Source: Actinomycetospora sp. NBRC 106375 (GTDB lineage Bacteria > Actinomycetota > Actinomycetes > Mycobacteriales > Pseudonocardiaceae). Taken from it: a stretch of 64,000 bases of DNA. The stretch lies in contig NZ_BSTS01000012.1 in NCBI RefSeq assembly GCF_030269665.1, positions 1 through 64,000 of the forward strand, read 5' to 3'. Numbering within the stretch: position 1 is the first letter of the stretch; each line of letters begins with the position of its first letter. The position numbers and the translations under genes are program-made. Below are positions 33,938 to 44,203 of this stretch, in pieces. Below the pieces are notes generated by a model. The model was not told the origin of the DNA and did no database searches. It saw only the letters and a list, made by a program, of their open reading frames with translations.

Positions 33938-33962
33938 ACCGGGGTGGTGGCACCCTGGCCCC

Positions 33963-34565
33963 GTGACGAACGAGGACACCACCACGACCACCGTCGACGC
34001 AGTGTCGGGGCGCGTGACCTTCCGTCCGTTCCCCCTCCCCGCCCTGGTCGCGGTGGGGATGCTGGCGATCGGGATCTCGCCCATCGCGTTCCAGGGCGGG
34101 CCCTGGTTCCTCGTCCTGCTGGTCCCGGTCGCGCTCGCGTGGGTCGTCGTCCGCACGCGGACCGTCGTCGACGACACCTCCCTGCGCGTGCTCACGCTCA
34201 CCGGGTCCCGGCGCATCCCGTGGGACGACGTGGAGACGCTGCGCGTCGCCGACCGCGGCTGGGTCCGGGCCGTGCGGGCCGGGGCGGCACGGAGCGGAGC
34301 GGGAGCTGCCGCGCCGGAGGCGGGTGACCGTGAGGAGCCGGCCCTGGTGGGCGTGCGCGCGCGGCACCTCGGCCGCGTCGCCCAGGCCAGCGGGGGGCGG
34401 ATCACCATGCCGAGCCCCGAGGAGGTCGAGGAGGCCCGGGAGCACGAGCGCGAGCTCGAGGCCACGCGGATGCGGATCGCGGCCCTGCGGGACCGGCAGG
34501 CCCCCGCCGCGCAGGACGCTCCGGCCGAGGAGACTCCGGCCGACGGGGCCGACGAGCGGGCGTAG
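33963..34565 (+). CDS. Cfp6-like PH-domain membrane protein
   Basis: 200 residues from the GTG at 33963. Two hydrophobic segments (LPALVAVGMLAIGISPIAF and FLVLLVPVALAWVVV), then a bacterial PH domain (SLRVLTLTGSRRIPWDDVETLRV), then a charged helical tail rich in Glu, Arg and Ala. Divergent from ilvB, as Rv3004 (cfp6) is in M. tuberculosis. Role unknown. Confidence 0.85.
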   Translation: MTNEDTTTTTVDAVSGRVTFRPFPLPALVAVGMLAIGISPIAFQGGPWFLVLLVPVALAWVVVRTRTVVDDTSLRVLTLTGSRRIPWDDVETLRVADRGWVRAVRAGAARSGAGAAAPEAGDREEPALVGVRARHLGRVAQASGGRITMPSPEEVEEAREHERELEATRMRIAALRDRQAPAAQDAPAEETPADGADERA

Positions 34566-34610
34566 CCTCGCGCTCGTCCACCGCCTGATCGTTTCCCTGC
34601 GAGGTCTGCC

Positions 34611-36452
34611 GTGCCGCCGCTGCGCTCGCGCGTCACCACCCAGGGCCGCAACGCCGCCGGGGCCCGGGCCCTCTGGCGCGCCACCGGCCTCACCGACTCC
34701 GACTTCGGCAAGCCGCTCGTCGCGATCGCCAACTCGTACACCCAGTTCGTGCCCGGTCACGTGCACCTCAAGGAGCTGGGTGAGCTCGTGGCGGGCGCCG
34801 TGCGCGAGGCCGGCGGGATCGCGCGCGAGTTCCACACCATCGCGGTGGACGACGGCATCGCCATGGGCCACGGCGGGATGCTGCACTCGCTGCCCTCGCG
34901 CGAGGTGATCGCCGACGGCGTCGAGCACATGGTGCAGGGCCACGCGGTCGACGCGCTGGTGTGCATCTCGAACTGCGACAAGATCACCCCGGGCATGCTC
35001 AACGCCGCGATGCGGCTGAACATCCCGACGGTGTTCGTGTCCGGCGGGCCGATGGAGGCGGGCAAGGCCGTCGTCGTCGAGGGCGTCGCCCAGGCACCGA
35101 CCGACCTCATCACCGCGATCTCCGCCTCGGCGTCCTCGCAGGTCAGCGACGACGGGCTCACCGAGGTCGAGCGCTCGGCGTGCCCGACGTGCGGGTCGTG
35201 CTCGGGCATGTTCACCGCGAACTCGATGAACTGCCTGACCGAGGCGCTGGGCCTCTCGCTGCCCGGCAACGGGTCGACGCTGGCGACGCACGCGGCGCGC
35301 CAGCAGCTGTTCCTCGACGCCGGCCGCACCGTCGTCGACCTCGCCCGGCGCTACTACGCCGAGGACGACGACTCCGTGCTGCCGCGGAACGTGGCGAGCA
35401 GGCACGCGTTCGAGAACGCGATGGCGCTCGACGTCGCGATGGGCGGGTCGACGAACACCGTGCTGCACATCCTCGCCGCCGCGCACGAGGCCGAGCTGGG
35501 CTTCACGCTCGCCGACATCGACGCGGTGAGCCGGCGGGTGCCGTGCGTCGCCAAGGTCGCGCCGAACTCGGCGCACCACATGGAGGACGTGCACCGTGCC
35601 GGCGGCATCCCGGCGATCCTCGGCGAGCTCGACCGCGGCGGGCTGCTGCACCGCGACGTGCACGCGGTGCACGCGCCGTCGCTCGCGTCCTGGCTGGGGA
35701 CGTGGGACATCCGCGGCGGCTCGCCCTCCGACGAGGCCGTCGAGCTCTTCCACGCCGCCCCCGGCGGCGTCCGCACCGTCGAGCCGTTCTCGACGACCAA
35801 CCGCTGGTCGTCGCTCGACACCGATGGCGTCGGCGGGGTCATCCGCGACGTCGGGCACGCGTTCTCGGCCGACGGCGGGCTCGCCGTGCTGACCGGGAAC
35901 CTCTCCCCCGACGGCGCCGTGATCAAGAGCGCCGGCCTGCCCGAGGACGGGCGGCACTTCCGCGGTCCCGCGCGCGTCGTGGAGAGCCAGGAGGAGGCCG
36001 TCTCGGTGATCCTCGGCAAGCAGGTGCAGCCCGGCGACGTGCTCGTCGTGCGCTACGAGGGCCCGGCAGGCGGCCCGGGGATGCAGGAGATGCTGCACCC
36101 GACGGCGTTCCTCAAGGGGGCGGGGCTCGGCGCGGTGTGCGCGCTGGTCACCGACGGCCGGTTCTCGGGCGGGTCGAGCGGCATCTCGATCGGCCACGTC
36201 TCCCCCGAGGCGGCCGCGGGCGGCGCGATCGGGCTCGTCCAGGACGGCGACGAGATCCTCCTCGACGTCGACACCCGGCGCATCGAGCTGCTGGTCGACG
36301 ACGACGTGCTCGCCGAGCGCCGCGCCAAGATGGACGCCTCCGAGCGGCCCTGGCAGCCCGCCGCCGAGCGGAACCGCCCGTTGACGAGCGCCCTGCGCGC
36401 CTACGCGAAGCTCGTCACCTCGGGCGCGACCGGCGCGGTCCGCTCGGTCTGA
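34611..36452 (+). CDS. ilvD: Dihydroxy-acid dehydratase
   Basis: Third common step of valine/isoleucine synthesis; an Fe-S dehydratase. 613 residues with GTG start behind GAGGT. Cluster ligands in [12 protein letters not shown] and [19 protein letters not shown], and [23 protein letters not shown] and [20 protein letters not shown] are diagnostic; the three-cysteine arrangement is that of a [2Fe-2S] or [4Fe-4S] DHAD of the bacterial main type. Co-location with ilvBNC differs from mycobacteria. Confidence 0.97.
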   Translation: MPPLRSRVTTQGRNAAGARALWRATGLTDSDFGKPLVAIANSYTQFVPGHVHLKELGELVAGAVREAGGIAREFHTIAVDDGIAMGHGGMLHSLPSREVIADGVEHMVQGHAVDALVCISNCDKITPGMLNAAMRLNIPTVFVSGGPMEAGKAVVVEGVAQAPTDLITAISASASSQVSDDGLTEVERSACPTCGSCSGMFTANSMNCLTEALGLSLPGNGSTLATHAARQQLFLDAGRTVVDLARRYYAEDDDSVLPRNVASRHAFENAMALDVAMGGSTNTVLHILAAAHEAELGFTLADIDAVSRRVPCVAKVAPNSAHHMEDVHRAGGIPAILGELDRGGLLHRDVHAVHAPSLASWLGTWDIRGGSPSDEAVELFHAAPGGVRTVEPFSTTNRWSSLDTDGVGGVIRDVGHAFSADGGLAVLTGNLSPDGAVIKSAGLPEDGRHFRGPARVVESQEEAVSVILGKQVQPGDVLVVRYEGPAGGPGMQEMLHPTAFLKGAGLGAVCALVTDGRFSGGSSGISIGHVSPEAAAGGAIGLVQDGDEILLDVDTRRIELLVDDDVLAERRAKMDASERPWQPAAERNRPLTSALRAYAKLVTSGATGAVRSV

Positions 36453-36459
36453 GCCGGGA

Positions 36460-36642
36460 TCACGCCGGCGGGTGCCGCCGGGACGCGGCGCGCAGCGCGT
36501 CCGCGATCCGGCGGCACTCGTCGCGCGTGAGCACGGCGGTGTGCCGGCCCATCGTCATCACCGCGAACGGGTCGCCGTCGTCGACCTGCACGCTCACGAT
36601 CTCCTCGCCGGCCCCGCTGCTCACGCTCGTCCACGCCGTCAT
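36460..36642 (-). CDS. Small hypothetical protein
   Basis: 60 residues from an ATG preceded by GGAG. Short beta-type segments (IVSVQVDDGDPFAVMTMGRHTAVLT) and a terminal helix (RDECRRIADALRAASRRH). Converges on ilvD with 7 bp between stops. Plausible gene by codon bias; no family recognised. A longer start at 36723 would add 27 residues lacking that bias. Confidence 0.5.
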   Translation of the reverse strand: MTAWTSVSSGAGEEIVSVQVDDGDPFAVMTMGRHTAVLTRDECRRIADALRAASRRHPPA

Positions 36643-36730
36643 GGCCCACTCCGCTCCGACGTCGTCCACGTCCGCTACGTGGGCGTCGGAGTCCGTTCTA
36701 CATACTTGCGTGTCGGCTGGCAAGTAAGTA

Positions 36731-37660
36731 TCAGTACCCGTTGGTCACCAGGTTCGGCGGGTCCTCCCCGCGGGCGACGGCCGCGAGCTGGGTGTGCACG
36801 ACGCGATAGGCGCGGTCGAGGTGACCGGGGACGCTGCCGCCGACGTGCGGGGTGATCAGCAGGTTGGGCGCCGTCCAGAGCGGGTGGTCGGCGGGCAGGG
36901 GCTCGGGATCGACGACGTCGACGACGGCACGCAGGCGCTCCGCGCGCAGCTCGGCGAGCAGGGCGTCGGTGTCGACCACGGGGCCGCGCGCGGCGTTGAC
37001 CAGCAGCGCACCGTCGGGCATCGCGGCGAGGAACGCGGCGTCGACCAGCCCGCGCGTCTCGTCGGTGAGGGGCACGAGCAGGACGACGACGTCGTGGTCC
37101 CCCAGCAGGTCGGGCAGCTCGGACGTCGCGTGGACGCCGTCGCGGGCGCGGCGCCCGACGCGGGTGATCGTGTCGACGTCGAACGTCTCGAGGCGCCGCG
37201 CGGTCTGCTCGGCGAGGTCTCCCGCGCCGACGAGCAGCACCCGCTTGCCGGTGAGCGTGTCGGTGATGTGCTGGTCCCAGCGGCCCTCGTCCTGGGCGCG
37301 CACGAACGGCGGGATCTCGCGGAGCACCGCGAGCGTCGCCGCGAGCACCCACTCGGCGGTGACGCCGCCGTGGGCGCCCTGGCAGTCGGAGAGCTGCACG
37401 CCCGCCGGCAGCCGTCCGACCCACAGCTCCGCGCCCGCCGAGAGCAGCTGCACCAGGCGCAGCCGCGGGCAGCGCTCCACGAGCTTCAGCGCGTCGCTCG
37501 TGGCCAGGAAGCCGGGGATGAGCACCGCGGCCCGGTCGGCGGCGTCGGGGAGCTCGTCGGCCTGCTCGTCGTAGCGGACGAGCTCGAGGCCGTCGATGTC
37601 GGCGAGCGCGGCCTCGCCCTCGTCGTGGGGTACCAGGACGGTCACGGGTTCCGGACTCAC
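36731..37660 (-). CDS. D-isomer-specific 2-hydroxyacid dehydrogenase
   Basis: 309 residues. The NAD-binding domain carries VLLVGAGDLAEQTARRLETF (G-x-G-x-x-A variant), VPLTDETRGLVDAAFLAAMPDGALLVNAARGPVVD with the catalytic Arg, a Glu in DVVDPEPLPADHPLW and the catalytic His in LLITPHVGGSVPGH. Family members reduce glyoxylate, hydroxypyruvate or similar 2-keto acids. Distinct from serA; sits between ilvD and the LppZ-like gene. Substrate not predictable. Confidence 0.9.
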   Translation of the reverse strand: MSPEPVTVLVPHDEGEAALADIDGLELVRYDEQADELPDAADRAAVLIPGFLATSDALKLVERCPRLRLVQLLSAGAELWVGRLPAGVQLSDCQGAHGGVTAEWVLAATLAVLREIPPFVRAQDEGRWDQHITDTLTGKRVLLVGAGDLAEQTARRLETFDVDTITRVGRRARDGVHATSELPDLLGDHDVVVLLVPLTDETRGLVDAAFLAAMPDGALLVNAARGPVVDTDALLAELRAERLRAVVDVVDPEPLPADHPLWTAPNLLITPHVGGSVPGHLDRAYRVVHTQLAAVARGEDPPNLVTNGY

Positions 37661-37774
37661 GGTCGGCGGACGCTACTCCTCCCGGGTCGGCGCGGGGCCG
37701 AGCGGCGCGGTGATCGACCCCGACCCGCCCCGTCTCACGGCCGGCAGAACCCGGGACGCCTACTGTGTCGTGCC

Positions 37775-38944
37775 GTGTCCGGTCCGCTCCGCAGGGTCGC
37801 GCTGATCGTCGCGCTGACGACGTTCACCGCGCTGCTCGCCGGCTGCGCGCAGTTCCCGGACGCGGGGACCCAGCCGTGGCGCGAGCGTCCCGACCTCTCG
37901 GCGGAACGGGCTCCCCAGCCCGAGCTCCCGGAGACCGGCGAGCCGACGCCCGCGCCGAACTCCGCGGGCCCGTCGGTGCCCCCGCCGTGCGTCGACCCGG
38001 ACCCGCAGGTCGTCGCCACCTGCCTCGACCCGCTGTCGGCGGTCGTCACGCTGCCCGGCGGGGCCTCGGCGCTGGTCGCCGAGCGGACCACCGGGCGCAT
38101 CCTGCGGATCACGCCCGACGAGACGCCCGAGCAGGTCGCGACGGTGCCCGTCGACTCAGCCGGCGACGGCGGGCTGATGAGCCTCGCGCTGTCCCCGAGC
38201 TTCGCCGAGGACCAGCTGATCTACGCCTACGGCACCACCGCCGCCGGCAACGCGGTCTTCCGGATCGCCCCGGGCGACGTGCCCAAGGTCGTGCTCGGCG
38301 GCATCCCGCGCGGCGCGTCGGGGAACCGCGGGGCGATCGGCGTGGAGCCCGACGGGACGCTGCTCGTGGCCACGGGCGACGCCGGCAACGCGGCCGCGGC
38401 CGCCGCGCCCACCTCGCTCGCGGGCAAGCTCCTGCGCATCGATCCGTTCGGCCGGCCCGTCCCGGGCACGCCGAACCCGGCCTCACCCGTCGTGGGTAGC
38501 GGGCTGCACTCCCCCGGCGACGTGTGCGCCGACCCCGCGGCCGGCGTCAGCTGGGTGACCGACCGCGCCGGGCCGCGCGACGTGCTCCTCGCGGTCCGCC
38601 CCGGCGTCGCGCCCGGTGCCGGGGCCGCGGCCTCGCCGGCCTGGACCTGGCCCGAGCGTCCCGGCGTCGCCGGCTGCGCGGCGCTGCCCGGCACGCTCGT
38701 CGTGGGCCTGCAGGGCTCGAGCGCGATGTTCGTGCTGCGCCCGACGCCCCAGGGCGGGTTCGTCGGCGCGCCCCAGGCGGTCCTGCAGGGCACCTACGGG
38801 CGCATCACCGGCGCCGACGTGGCGTCGGACGGGCTGATCTGGTTCACCACCGCCAACAGGGGCGGGGGCGGGCCCGTGACGCCGACGGACGACCGCGTCG
38901 TGCGCATCCGTCCGCCGTCAGGCGGGGCGAGCGGAGCGGACTAG
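37775..38944 (+). CDS. LppZ-like lipoprotein with sugar-dehydrogenase (PQQ-type) beta-propeller
   Basis: 389 residues. N-terminal lipoprotein signal with lipobox LLAGC, a Pro-rich linker, then a glucose/sorbosone dehydrogenase propeller (DGGLMSLALSPSFAEDQLIYAYGT, GVEPDGTLLVATGDAGN, LAGKLLRIDPFGRPVPG, GLHSPGDVCADPA). Catalytic His and PQQ-ligand Arg of true GDHs are not obvious, so enzymatic activity is uncertain. Equivalent in position and layout to M. tuberculosis LppZ (Rv3006). Exported and membrane-anchored. Confidence 0.87.
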   Translation: MSGPLRRVALIVALTTFTALLAGCAQFPDAGTQPWRERPDLSAERAPQPELPETGEPTPAPNSAGPSVPPPCVDPDPQVVATCLDPLSAVVTLPGGASALVAERTTGRILRITPDETPEQVATVPVDSAGDGGLMSLALSPSFAEDQLIYAYGTTAAGNAVFRIAPGDVPKVVLGGIPRGASGNRGAIGVEPDGTLLVATGDAGNAAAAAAPTSLAGKLLRIDPFGRPVPGTPNPASPVVGSGLHSPGDVCADPAAGVSWVTDRAGPRDVLLAVRPGVAPGAGAAASPAWTWPERPGVAGCAALPGTLVVGLQGSSAMFVLRPTPQGGFVGAPQAVLQGTYGRITGADVASDGLIWFTTANRGGGGPVTPTDDRVVRIRPPSGGASGAD

Positions 38945-38995
38945 ACCCTGGGCGGGAGGCCGTCCCCGTCACCGAGATGCCGTGAGCGCAGTGAT

Positions 38996-39038
38996 CGAAG
39001 TACCGATACGGACGCTCAGCGTCCGTGACGGCACTTCG
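38996..39038. repeat. Extragenic palindrome
   Basis: Two 21-base arms (cgaagtaccgatacggacgct and agcgtccgtgacggcacttcg reversed) match at 18 positions around a single central base at 39017. Lies beyond the LppZ-like gene, just before the stronger terminator hairpin. Confidence 0.6.
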
Positions 39039-39060
39039 CTGACACGACGCCGGACGCACC

Positions 39061-39104
39061 GCGGCCCCGGTCCTCCACCTCGGGGTGGGGAGGACCGGGG
39101 CCGC
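39061..39104. terminator. Bidirectional hairpin terminator
   Basis: Perfect 16-bp arms gcggccccggtcctcc and ggaggaccggggccgc, with further pairing in the loop. It lies between the convergent LppZ-like gene and the small secreted-protein gene and can serve both strands; no U-tract, as is common at this GC content. Confidence 0.7.
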
Positions 39105-39149
39105 GGGCCACCTGATCTGGGGAGCGGACCAGGCGAACGTCGATCCGTC

Positions 39150-39662
39150 TCAGTCGTCGCTGTCGCTGCTGTGCCCGAAGGACATGAGGCTCGAGCCGTG
39201 CGAGGCGATCGCGTCGTCGACCTGGTGGGCGCCGGCGCCGGTCGCGTCGTGGACCTGGCCCGCGACGCGGTTGGCCGCACCGGAGATCTTCTGCTCGGTG
39301 TCGGTGGCGTGGCTGCCGACCGGGATGCCGTTGGCGTTGGCCGCGGTCTGCAGGTCCGACGTGGCGGCCGACGTGATGCGGTTGACCTGGTGCTGGCCGG
39401 CCGACACGTGGCCGCCGACGAGCTCCTCGCCGCCCTTGACCGTCGTCGGGACGTCGGTGTCGGGCAGGTCCTGCAGCGCCGCGGCGTTCTCCTGCGCGAC
39501 GTCGGAGAGCGTGCTCGTGGTGTTGTCGACGTTCGGCGCCTCGGCGGCGAAGGCGAACGACGCGGTCCCGCCGGTCAGCGCGAGCGCCGCGGCAGCAGTC
39601 AGCGCGCCCCGGCCGGCGACCTTGCCGACCGTGCTGGTCTGGCGGGCACTGTGTGCACCCAT
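39150..39662 (-). CDS. Small secreted protein of unknown function
   Basis: 170 residues with a clear Sec signal peptide (hydrophobic GALTAAAALALTGGTASFAFA, cleavage near AEA). The mature part is rich in Ala, Ser, Asp and His with heptad-like helices (NRITSAATSDLQTAANANG, KISGAANRVAGQVHDATG) and an acidic end. No family recognised. Likely exported to the cell wall or medium. Confidence 0.75.
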   Translation of the reverse strand: MGAHSARQTSTVGKVAGRGALTAAAALALTGGTASFAFAAEAPNVDNTTSTLSDVAQENAAALQDLPDTDVPTTVKGGEELVGGHVSAGQHQVNRITSAATSDLQTAANANGIPVGSHATDTEQKISGAANRVAGQVHDATGAGAHQVDDAIASHGSSLMSFGHSSDSDD

Positions 39663-39835
39663 TCGGAACCCTCCAGTACTTCGTATGGCATCGGGGGATG
39701 AACCGGACGGTGGGCACGCCGTAACGCCCGGCCAGGGAACGGCTACACGCTGCTCCCTGAATCACCCAACGGAGGGATCTCGTCCGGGTTACGGGTAGAT
39801 CACGGAAAACATGATCGATCTCGGTGAGTCAGGGC

Positions 39836-41344
39836 TCACCGGCAGCGCTCGAGCACCAGTTCCTGGACACGGGCGGCGTCCGCCTGCCCCCGGGTGGCCT
39901 TCATCACCGCTCCGACGATCGCGCCGGCGGCCTTCGTCTTGCCCGCGCGGATCTTCTCGGCGATGTCGGGCTGCGCGGCCAGGGCCTCGTCCACGGCTGT
40001 CGTCAGCGCGCTCTCGTCGCTCACGACCGCGAGACCCCGCCCGGACACGACCTCGTCGGGCTCGCCCTCGCCGGCCAGGACGCCGTCGACCACCTGGCGG
40101 GCCAGCTTGTTGGTCAGCGTGCCCTCGCCGACGAGGGCGACCACGCGCGCCACCTGGACCGGCGTGATGGCCAGCTCGGGGAGCGTCACGCCGGCGGTGT
40201 TGGCCTGCTGGGCGAGGTACGAGACCCACCAGGACCGCGCGGCCTCGGGCGGGGCGCCCGCGTCGACGGTGTCGGCGACGAGGTCGAGCGCCTCGGCGTT
40301 GACCAGGTCGCGCAGCTCCTCGTCCGAGAGGCCCCACTCGGTCTGGATGCGGGCCCGGCGCTCCCAGGGCCGCTCCGGGAGCCCGGCGCGCAGCGACTCC
40401 ACCCAGTCGCGGGAGGGCTCGAGCGGCGGCAGGTCGGGCTCGGGGAAGAAGCGGTAGTCGGCGAAGGTCTCCTTCGGCCGGCCCGCCGACGTCGTGCCGG
40501 ACTGCTCGTCGAAGTGCCGGGTCTCCTGGCGGATCGTGCCGCCGGAGAGCAGGACACCCGCGTGGCGGCCCATCTCGTAGCGCACCGCGCGCTCGACCGA
40601 GCGCAGCGAGTTGACGTTCTTGGTCTCGGTGCGGGTGCCGAACTCCTCGGTGCCCTTCGGCTTGAGCGACACGTTCGCGTCGCAGCGCATCGAGCCCTGG
40701 TCCATGCGCACGTCGGACACGGCGAGCCCGCGCAGCACGTCACGCAGCGCGGTCACGTACGCCCGCGCGACCTCGGGCGCGCGGACGCCGGCACCGACGA
40801 TCGGCTTGGTGACGATCTCGATGAGCGGCACGCCGGCGCGGTTGTAGTCGAGCAGCGAGTAGTCCGCGCCGTGGATGCGCCCGGTGGCCCCGCCGATGTG
40901 CAGGGACTTGCCGGTGTCCTCCTCCATGTGCGCGCGCTCGATCTCGACCCGCCAGGTGCCGCCGTCGTCGAGCGGCACGTCGAGGTACCCGTCGAAGACG
41001 ATCGGGTCCTCGTACTGGGAGATCTGGAAGTTCTTGGGCATGTCCGGATAGAAGTAGTTCTTCCGGGCGAAGCCCGACCGCTCCCGCACCTGGCAGTTCA
41101 GCGCCAGGCCGATCGTGATCGCGGACTCGACGGCGGTGCCGTTGACGCGCGGCAGCGCTCCGGGCAGACCGAGGCAGACCGGGCAGATGTTGGTGTTGGG
41201 CTCGGCGCCGAACGCGTTGGCGCAGCCGCAGAACATCTTGGTGTCGGTGTTGAGCTCGACGTGCACCTCGAGCCCCATGACGGGGTCGAAGTGCTCGCAG
41301 ACCTCCTCGACGGTGTACGGCGCGGACTCGACAGTGGCCGTCAT
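39836..41344 (-). CDS. gatB: Asp-tRNA(Asn)/Glu-tRNA(Gln) amidotransferase subunit B
   Basis: 502 residues. Binds the mischarged tRNA and phosphorylates the acyl group. [23 protein letters not shown] with the zinc pair CGC ... [55 protein letters not shown] and the C-terminal YqeY-like tail are all typical. ATG overlaps the gatA stop. Confidence 0.97.
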   Translation of the reverse strand: MTATVESAPYTVEEVCEHFDPVMGLEVHVELNTDTKMFCGCANAFGAEPNTNICPVCLGLPGALPRVNGTAVESAITIGLALNCQVRERSGFARKNYFYPDMPKNFQISQYEDPIVFDGYLDVPLDDGGTWRVEIERAHMEEDTGKSLHIGGATGRIHGADYSLLDYNRAGVPLIEIVTKPIVGAGVRAPEVARAYVTALRDVLRGLAVSDVRMDQGSMRCDANVSLKPKGTEEFGTRTETKNVNSLRSVERAVRYEMGRHAGVLLSGGTIRQETRHFDEQSGTTSAGRPKETFADYRFFPEPDLPPLEPSRDWVESLRAGLPERPWERRARIQTEWGLSDEELRDLVNAEALDLVADTVDAGAPPEAARSWWVSYLAQQANTAGVTLPELAITPVQVARVVALVGEGTLTNKLARQVVDGVLAGEGEPDEVVSGRGLAVVSDESALTTAVDEALAAQPDIAEKIRAGKTKAAGAIVGAVMKATRGQADAARVQELVLERCR

Positions 41345-42906
41345 CGGCTCGTCTCCAGGGCACGGAGTTCGGGGATGCGCGGACCGGCGGCGGAGCCCGC
41401 CGTGGCGGCCTCGTAGGCGGCGGCGACCCGGTAGGCGCGGTCGTCGGCCAGGGCGGGCGCCATGACCTGCAGCCCGACCGGCAGGCCGTCGTCGGCCGAC
41501 CGCCCGCACGGCACCGAGAGCGCCGCGTTGCCCGCCAGGTTCGACGGGATCGTGCAGAGATCGGCGAGGTACATCGCCAGCGGGTCGTCGCTGCGCTCGC
41601 CGATGGCGAACGCCGTCGTCGGCGTGGTCGGCGAGACGAGGACGTCGCAGGTCTCGAACGCCGCGGTGAAGTCGCGGACGATCAGCGTGCGGGCCTTCTG
41701 CGCCTTGCCGTAGAGCGCGTCGTACGAGCCGGCCGACAGGGCGTGCGTGCCGATCATGATGCGGCGCTTGACCTCGGCCCCGAAGCCGGCCTCGCGCGTG
41801 AGCGACATGACCTCGTCGGCCGCGTGCTCGCCGTCGTCGCCCACCCGCAGGCCGTAGCGCATCGCGTCGAAGCGGGCGAGGTTGCTCGAGGCCTCGCTGG
41901 GCGCGATGAGGTAGTACGCGGGCAGGGCGTAGGCGAACGACGGGCACGACACCTCGACGACGTCGGCGCCCAGCTCGCCGAGCACCCTTACGGCGTCGGT
42001 GAACGCCGCGAGCACGCCGGAGTGGTAGCCCTCGCCCGAGAACTCGGAGACGACGCCGACCCGGACGCCGGCGAGGTCCCCGCGGGCGCCCGCCTGCGCG
42101 GCCTCGACGACGGGCGGCAGGGGCGCGCTCACCGAGGTCTGGTCGTTCGCGTCCTTCCCGCCGATGACCTCGTGCAGCAGCGCGGCGTCGAGCACCGAGC
42201 GTGCGCACGGGCCGATCTGGTCCAGCGACGACGAGAAGGCCACGAGCCCGTAGCGCGAGACGGTGCCGTACGTCGGCTTGACGCCCACCGTGCCGGTCAC
42301 GGCGCCGGGCTGACGGATGGAGCCGCCCGTGTCCGAGCCGAGCGCGAGCGGCGACTCGCCGGCGGCGACCGCCGACGACGACCCGCCGCCGGAGCCGCCG
42401 GGGATGCGGGTGAGGTCCCAGGGGTTGCGGCTGGGCCCGAACGCGGAGTTCTCGGTCGAGCTGCCCATGGCGAACTCGTCGAGGTTGGTCTTGCCCAGCG
42501 GGACCAGGCCGGCGGCGCGCAGCCGGGTGACGACGGTCGCGTCGTACGGCGGGCGCCATCCTTCGAGGATCCGCGACGCGCACGTCGTGGGCATGTCGGT
42601 GGTGGTGAGGTTGTCCTTGAGGGCGATCGGGACCCCGGCCAGGGGCGACACCGGACCGCCGTCGGCGATGGCGCGGTCCGCGGCCCCGGCCGCGGCCAGC
42701 GCGCCGTCCGCGTCGAGGTGGAGGAACGCGTGCACGCCGCTCTCGGCCGGGCCGTCGACGGCCTCGATGCGCTCGAGGTGGGCGCGCGTGACCTCGACCG
42801 AGGACACCTCGCGGGCGTGGATGCGGCGCGCCAGCTCGGCGGCGTCGAGGGAGACCAGCTCGGAGTCCACCGGTCCAGCTCCGCTGCGCTGCGTGTCCCA
42901 GCTCAC
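41341..42906 (-). CDS. gatA: Asp-tRNA(Asn)/Glu-tRNA(Gln) amidotransferase subunit A
   Basis: 521 residues; the glutaminase of the complex, releasing ammonia. Amidase signature with Lys in [10 protein letters not shown], the cis-Ser/Ser pair in [33 protein letters not shown], and [20 protein letters not shown] overlaps the gatC stop. No pfkA lies between gatA and gatB, unlike in M. tuberculosis. Confidence 0.97.
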   Translation of the reverse strand: MSWDTQRSGAGPVDSELVSLDAAELARRIHAREVSSVEVTRAHLERIEAVDGPAESGVHAFLHLDADGALAAAGAADRAIADGGPVSPLAGVPIALKDNLTTTDMPTTCASRILEGWRPPYDATVVTRLRAAGLVPLGKTNLDEFAMGSSTENSAFGPSRNPWDLTRIPGGSGGGSSSAVAAGESPLALGSDTGGSIRQPGAVTGTVGVKPTYGTVSRYGLVAFSSSLDQIGPCARSVLDAALLHEVIGGKDANDQTSVSAPLPPVVEAAQAGARGDLAGVRVGVVSEFSGEGYHSGVLAAFTDAVRVLGELGADVVEVSCPSFAYALPAYYLIAPSEASSNLARFDAMRYGLRVGDDGEHAADEVMSLTREAGFGAEVKRRIMIGTHALSAGSYDALYGKAQKARTLIVRDFTAAFETCDVLVSPTTPTTAFAIGERSDDPLAMYLADLCTIPSNLAGNAALSVPCGRSADDGLPVGLQVMAPALADDRAYRVAAAYEAATAGSAAGPRIPELRALETSR

Positions 42907-43199
42907 GCGCCCTCCCCCAGGATCCGCGGCACGCGGAAGCGGCCCTCCTCGGCGGCGGGCGCGGCGGCGAGCACCACGTCGCGCGGCAGCGAGGGCTCGA
43001 CCGTGTCCGGGCGCACGACGTTGGTCTGCGGGACCACCTGCGCGGTCGGCGGCACGTCGTCGGGGATCTCGCCGACCTTCGAGACCGTGTCGACGATCGC
43101 GTCGATCTGCGCCGAGAACATGTCCAGCTCGGCGTCGGAGACGGCGAGCCGGGCCAGCCGGGCGAGGTGGGCGACGTCGTCGCGGGTGATGTCGGACAT
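42903..43199 (-). CDS. gatC: Asp-tRNA(Asn)/Glu-tRNA(Gln) amidotransferase subunit C
   Basis: 98 residues from an ATG behind [28 protein letters not shown] and the extended [19 protein letters not shown] are typical of GatC, the strap that joins GatA and GatB. First gene of gatCAB. Confidence 0.95.
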   Translation of the reverse strand: MSDITRDDVAHLARLARLAVSDAELDMFSAQIDAIVDTVSKVGEIPDDVPPTAQVVPQTNVVRPDTVEPSLPRDVVLAAAPAAEEGRFRVPRILGEGA

Positions 43200-43543
43200 G
43201 TCCCTCCGGGGGTGCTGCACGTGCCTCGGGTCGAGCGGCGCTTCGCTGCGTCTCCCGGCGCCGGGCGCGAGCCCGCAGGACGGTGTCTCCCGGCGCGGAT
43301 GTCCAGTCTAGGACCGGGTCGCGCGGGCCCTCGACGAGGATTCCGGCGGCTGCCGCGGTCAAGCTCTGATCATCGCTCGCCCCGGCGGGGGTCGGCCTGG
43401 GAGGATGCGCCGGTCCCGCCGGTGGGGTATCTCGGCGGGGCGCCCGGGAAGTGCGACCGCCGCCTCCCCGGCGGGGTACAGCCGAGTGCCCGCGCCGGCC
43501 CACCAGGCGGGGGTCGTCGGGCGTCCGGGAGTCGAGGAGGGTC

Positions 43544-44203
43544 GTGACCTACCTGCTGCGTGTGGTGCTGCCCGATCGTCCGGGCACGCTCGGCTCGCTG
43601 GCCTCGGCCCTCGGCGCCGAGGGCGCGGACATCCTCTCGGTCGACGTGGTGGAGCGCGGCGCCGGTTCGGCGGTGGACGACCTCGTGGTCGACATGCCCA
43701 GCTCCCGCCCGCCCGACGTGCTCATCACCGCCGCCGAGGCCGTCCACGGCGTGATCGTGGAGTCGGTGCGCCCGTTCGCCGGCGCCCTGGACACCACCCG
43801 CGAGCTGGAGCTCGTCGAGGCGGTCGCCGCCCACCCCGAGGAGGGCGTGCGGCTGCTCGCCGAGGGCGTGCCCGGGCTGTTCCGTTCGGCGTGGGCGCTC
43901 GTCACCGAGACCACCGGCGAGGGCCAGGGCGTGCGCCGCGTCGCCTCGAGCCCGGCGGCGCCCGAGACCGAGGCCGCCGAACTGTCCTGGCTGCCCCTCG
44001 ACAAGGCCACCGTGCTCGATCCGATCGGCGGCCACACCGTGCCGGAGGCCTGGACCGACCTCGACACGGAGCTCGCCGCCGCACCCGTCGGGCGCCCGGA
44101 ACGAGCCCTCGTCGTCGGGCGGCCCGGAGGGCCGGCCTTCCGGCCCTCCGAGCTCGCCCGGCTCTCCCACCTGTGCGGGATCGTCGCGACGATCGTGGGC
44201 TAG
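43544..44203 (+). CDS. ACT-domain amino-acid-binding protein (Rv3013-like)
   Basis: 219 residues, GTG start with GAGGAGGG. N-terminal ACT domain [23 protein letters not shown]. The rest shows a second, degenerate ACT-like half and a GAF-like end. Divergent from gatC and next to ligA, as Rv3013 is in mycobacteria. Probably a small-molecule sensor; target unknown. Its stop overlaps that of the oppositely oriented oxidase gene. Confidence 0.85.
   Translation: MTYLLRVVLPDRPGTLGSLASALGAEGADILSVDVVERGAGSAVDDLVVDMPSSRPPDVLITAAEAVHGVIVESVRPFAGALDTTRELELVEAVAAHPEEGVRLLAEGVPGLFRSAWALVTETTGEGQGVRRVASSPAAPETEAAELSWLPLDKATVLDPIGGHTVPEAWTDLDTELAAAPVGRPERALVVGRPGGPAFRPSELARLSHLCGIVATIVG

Noticed and set aside
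33915-33962. Longer ATG start for the PH-domain gene
   Set aside because: The extra 16 residues (MAARQVVKPGWWHPGP) lie over the ilv promoter region and lack codon bias; the GTG at 33963 fits the family.
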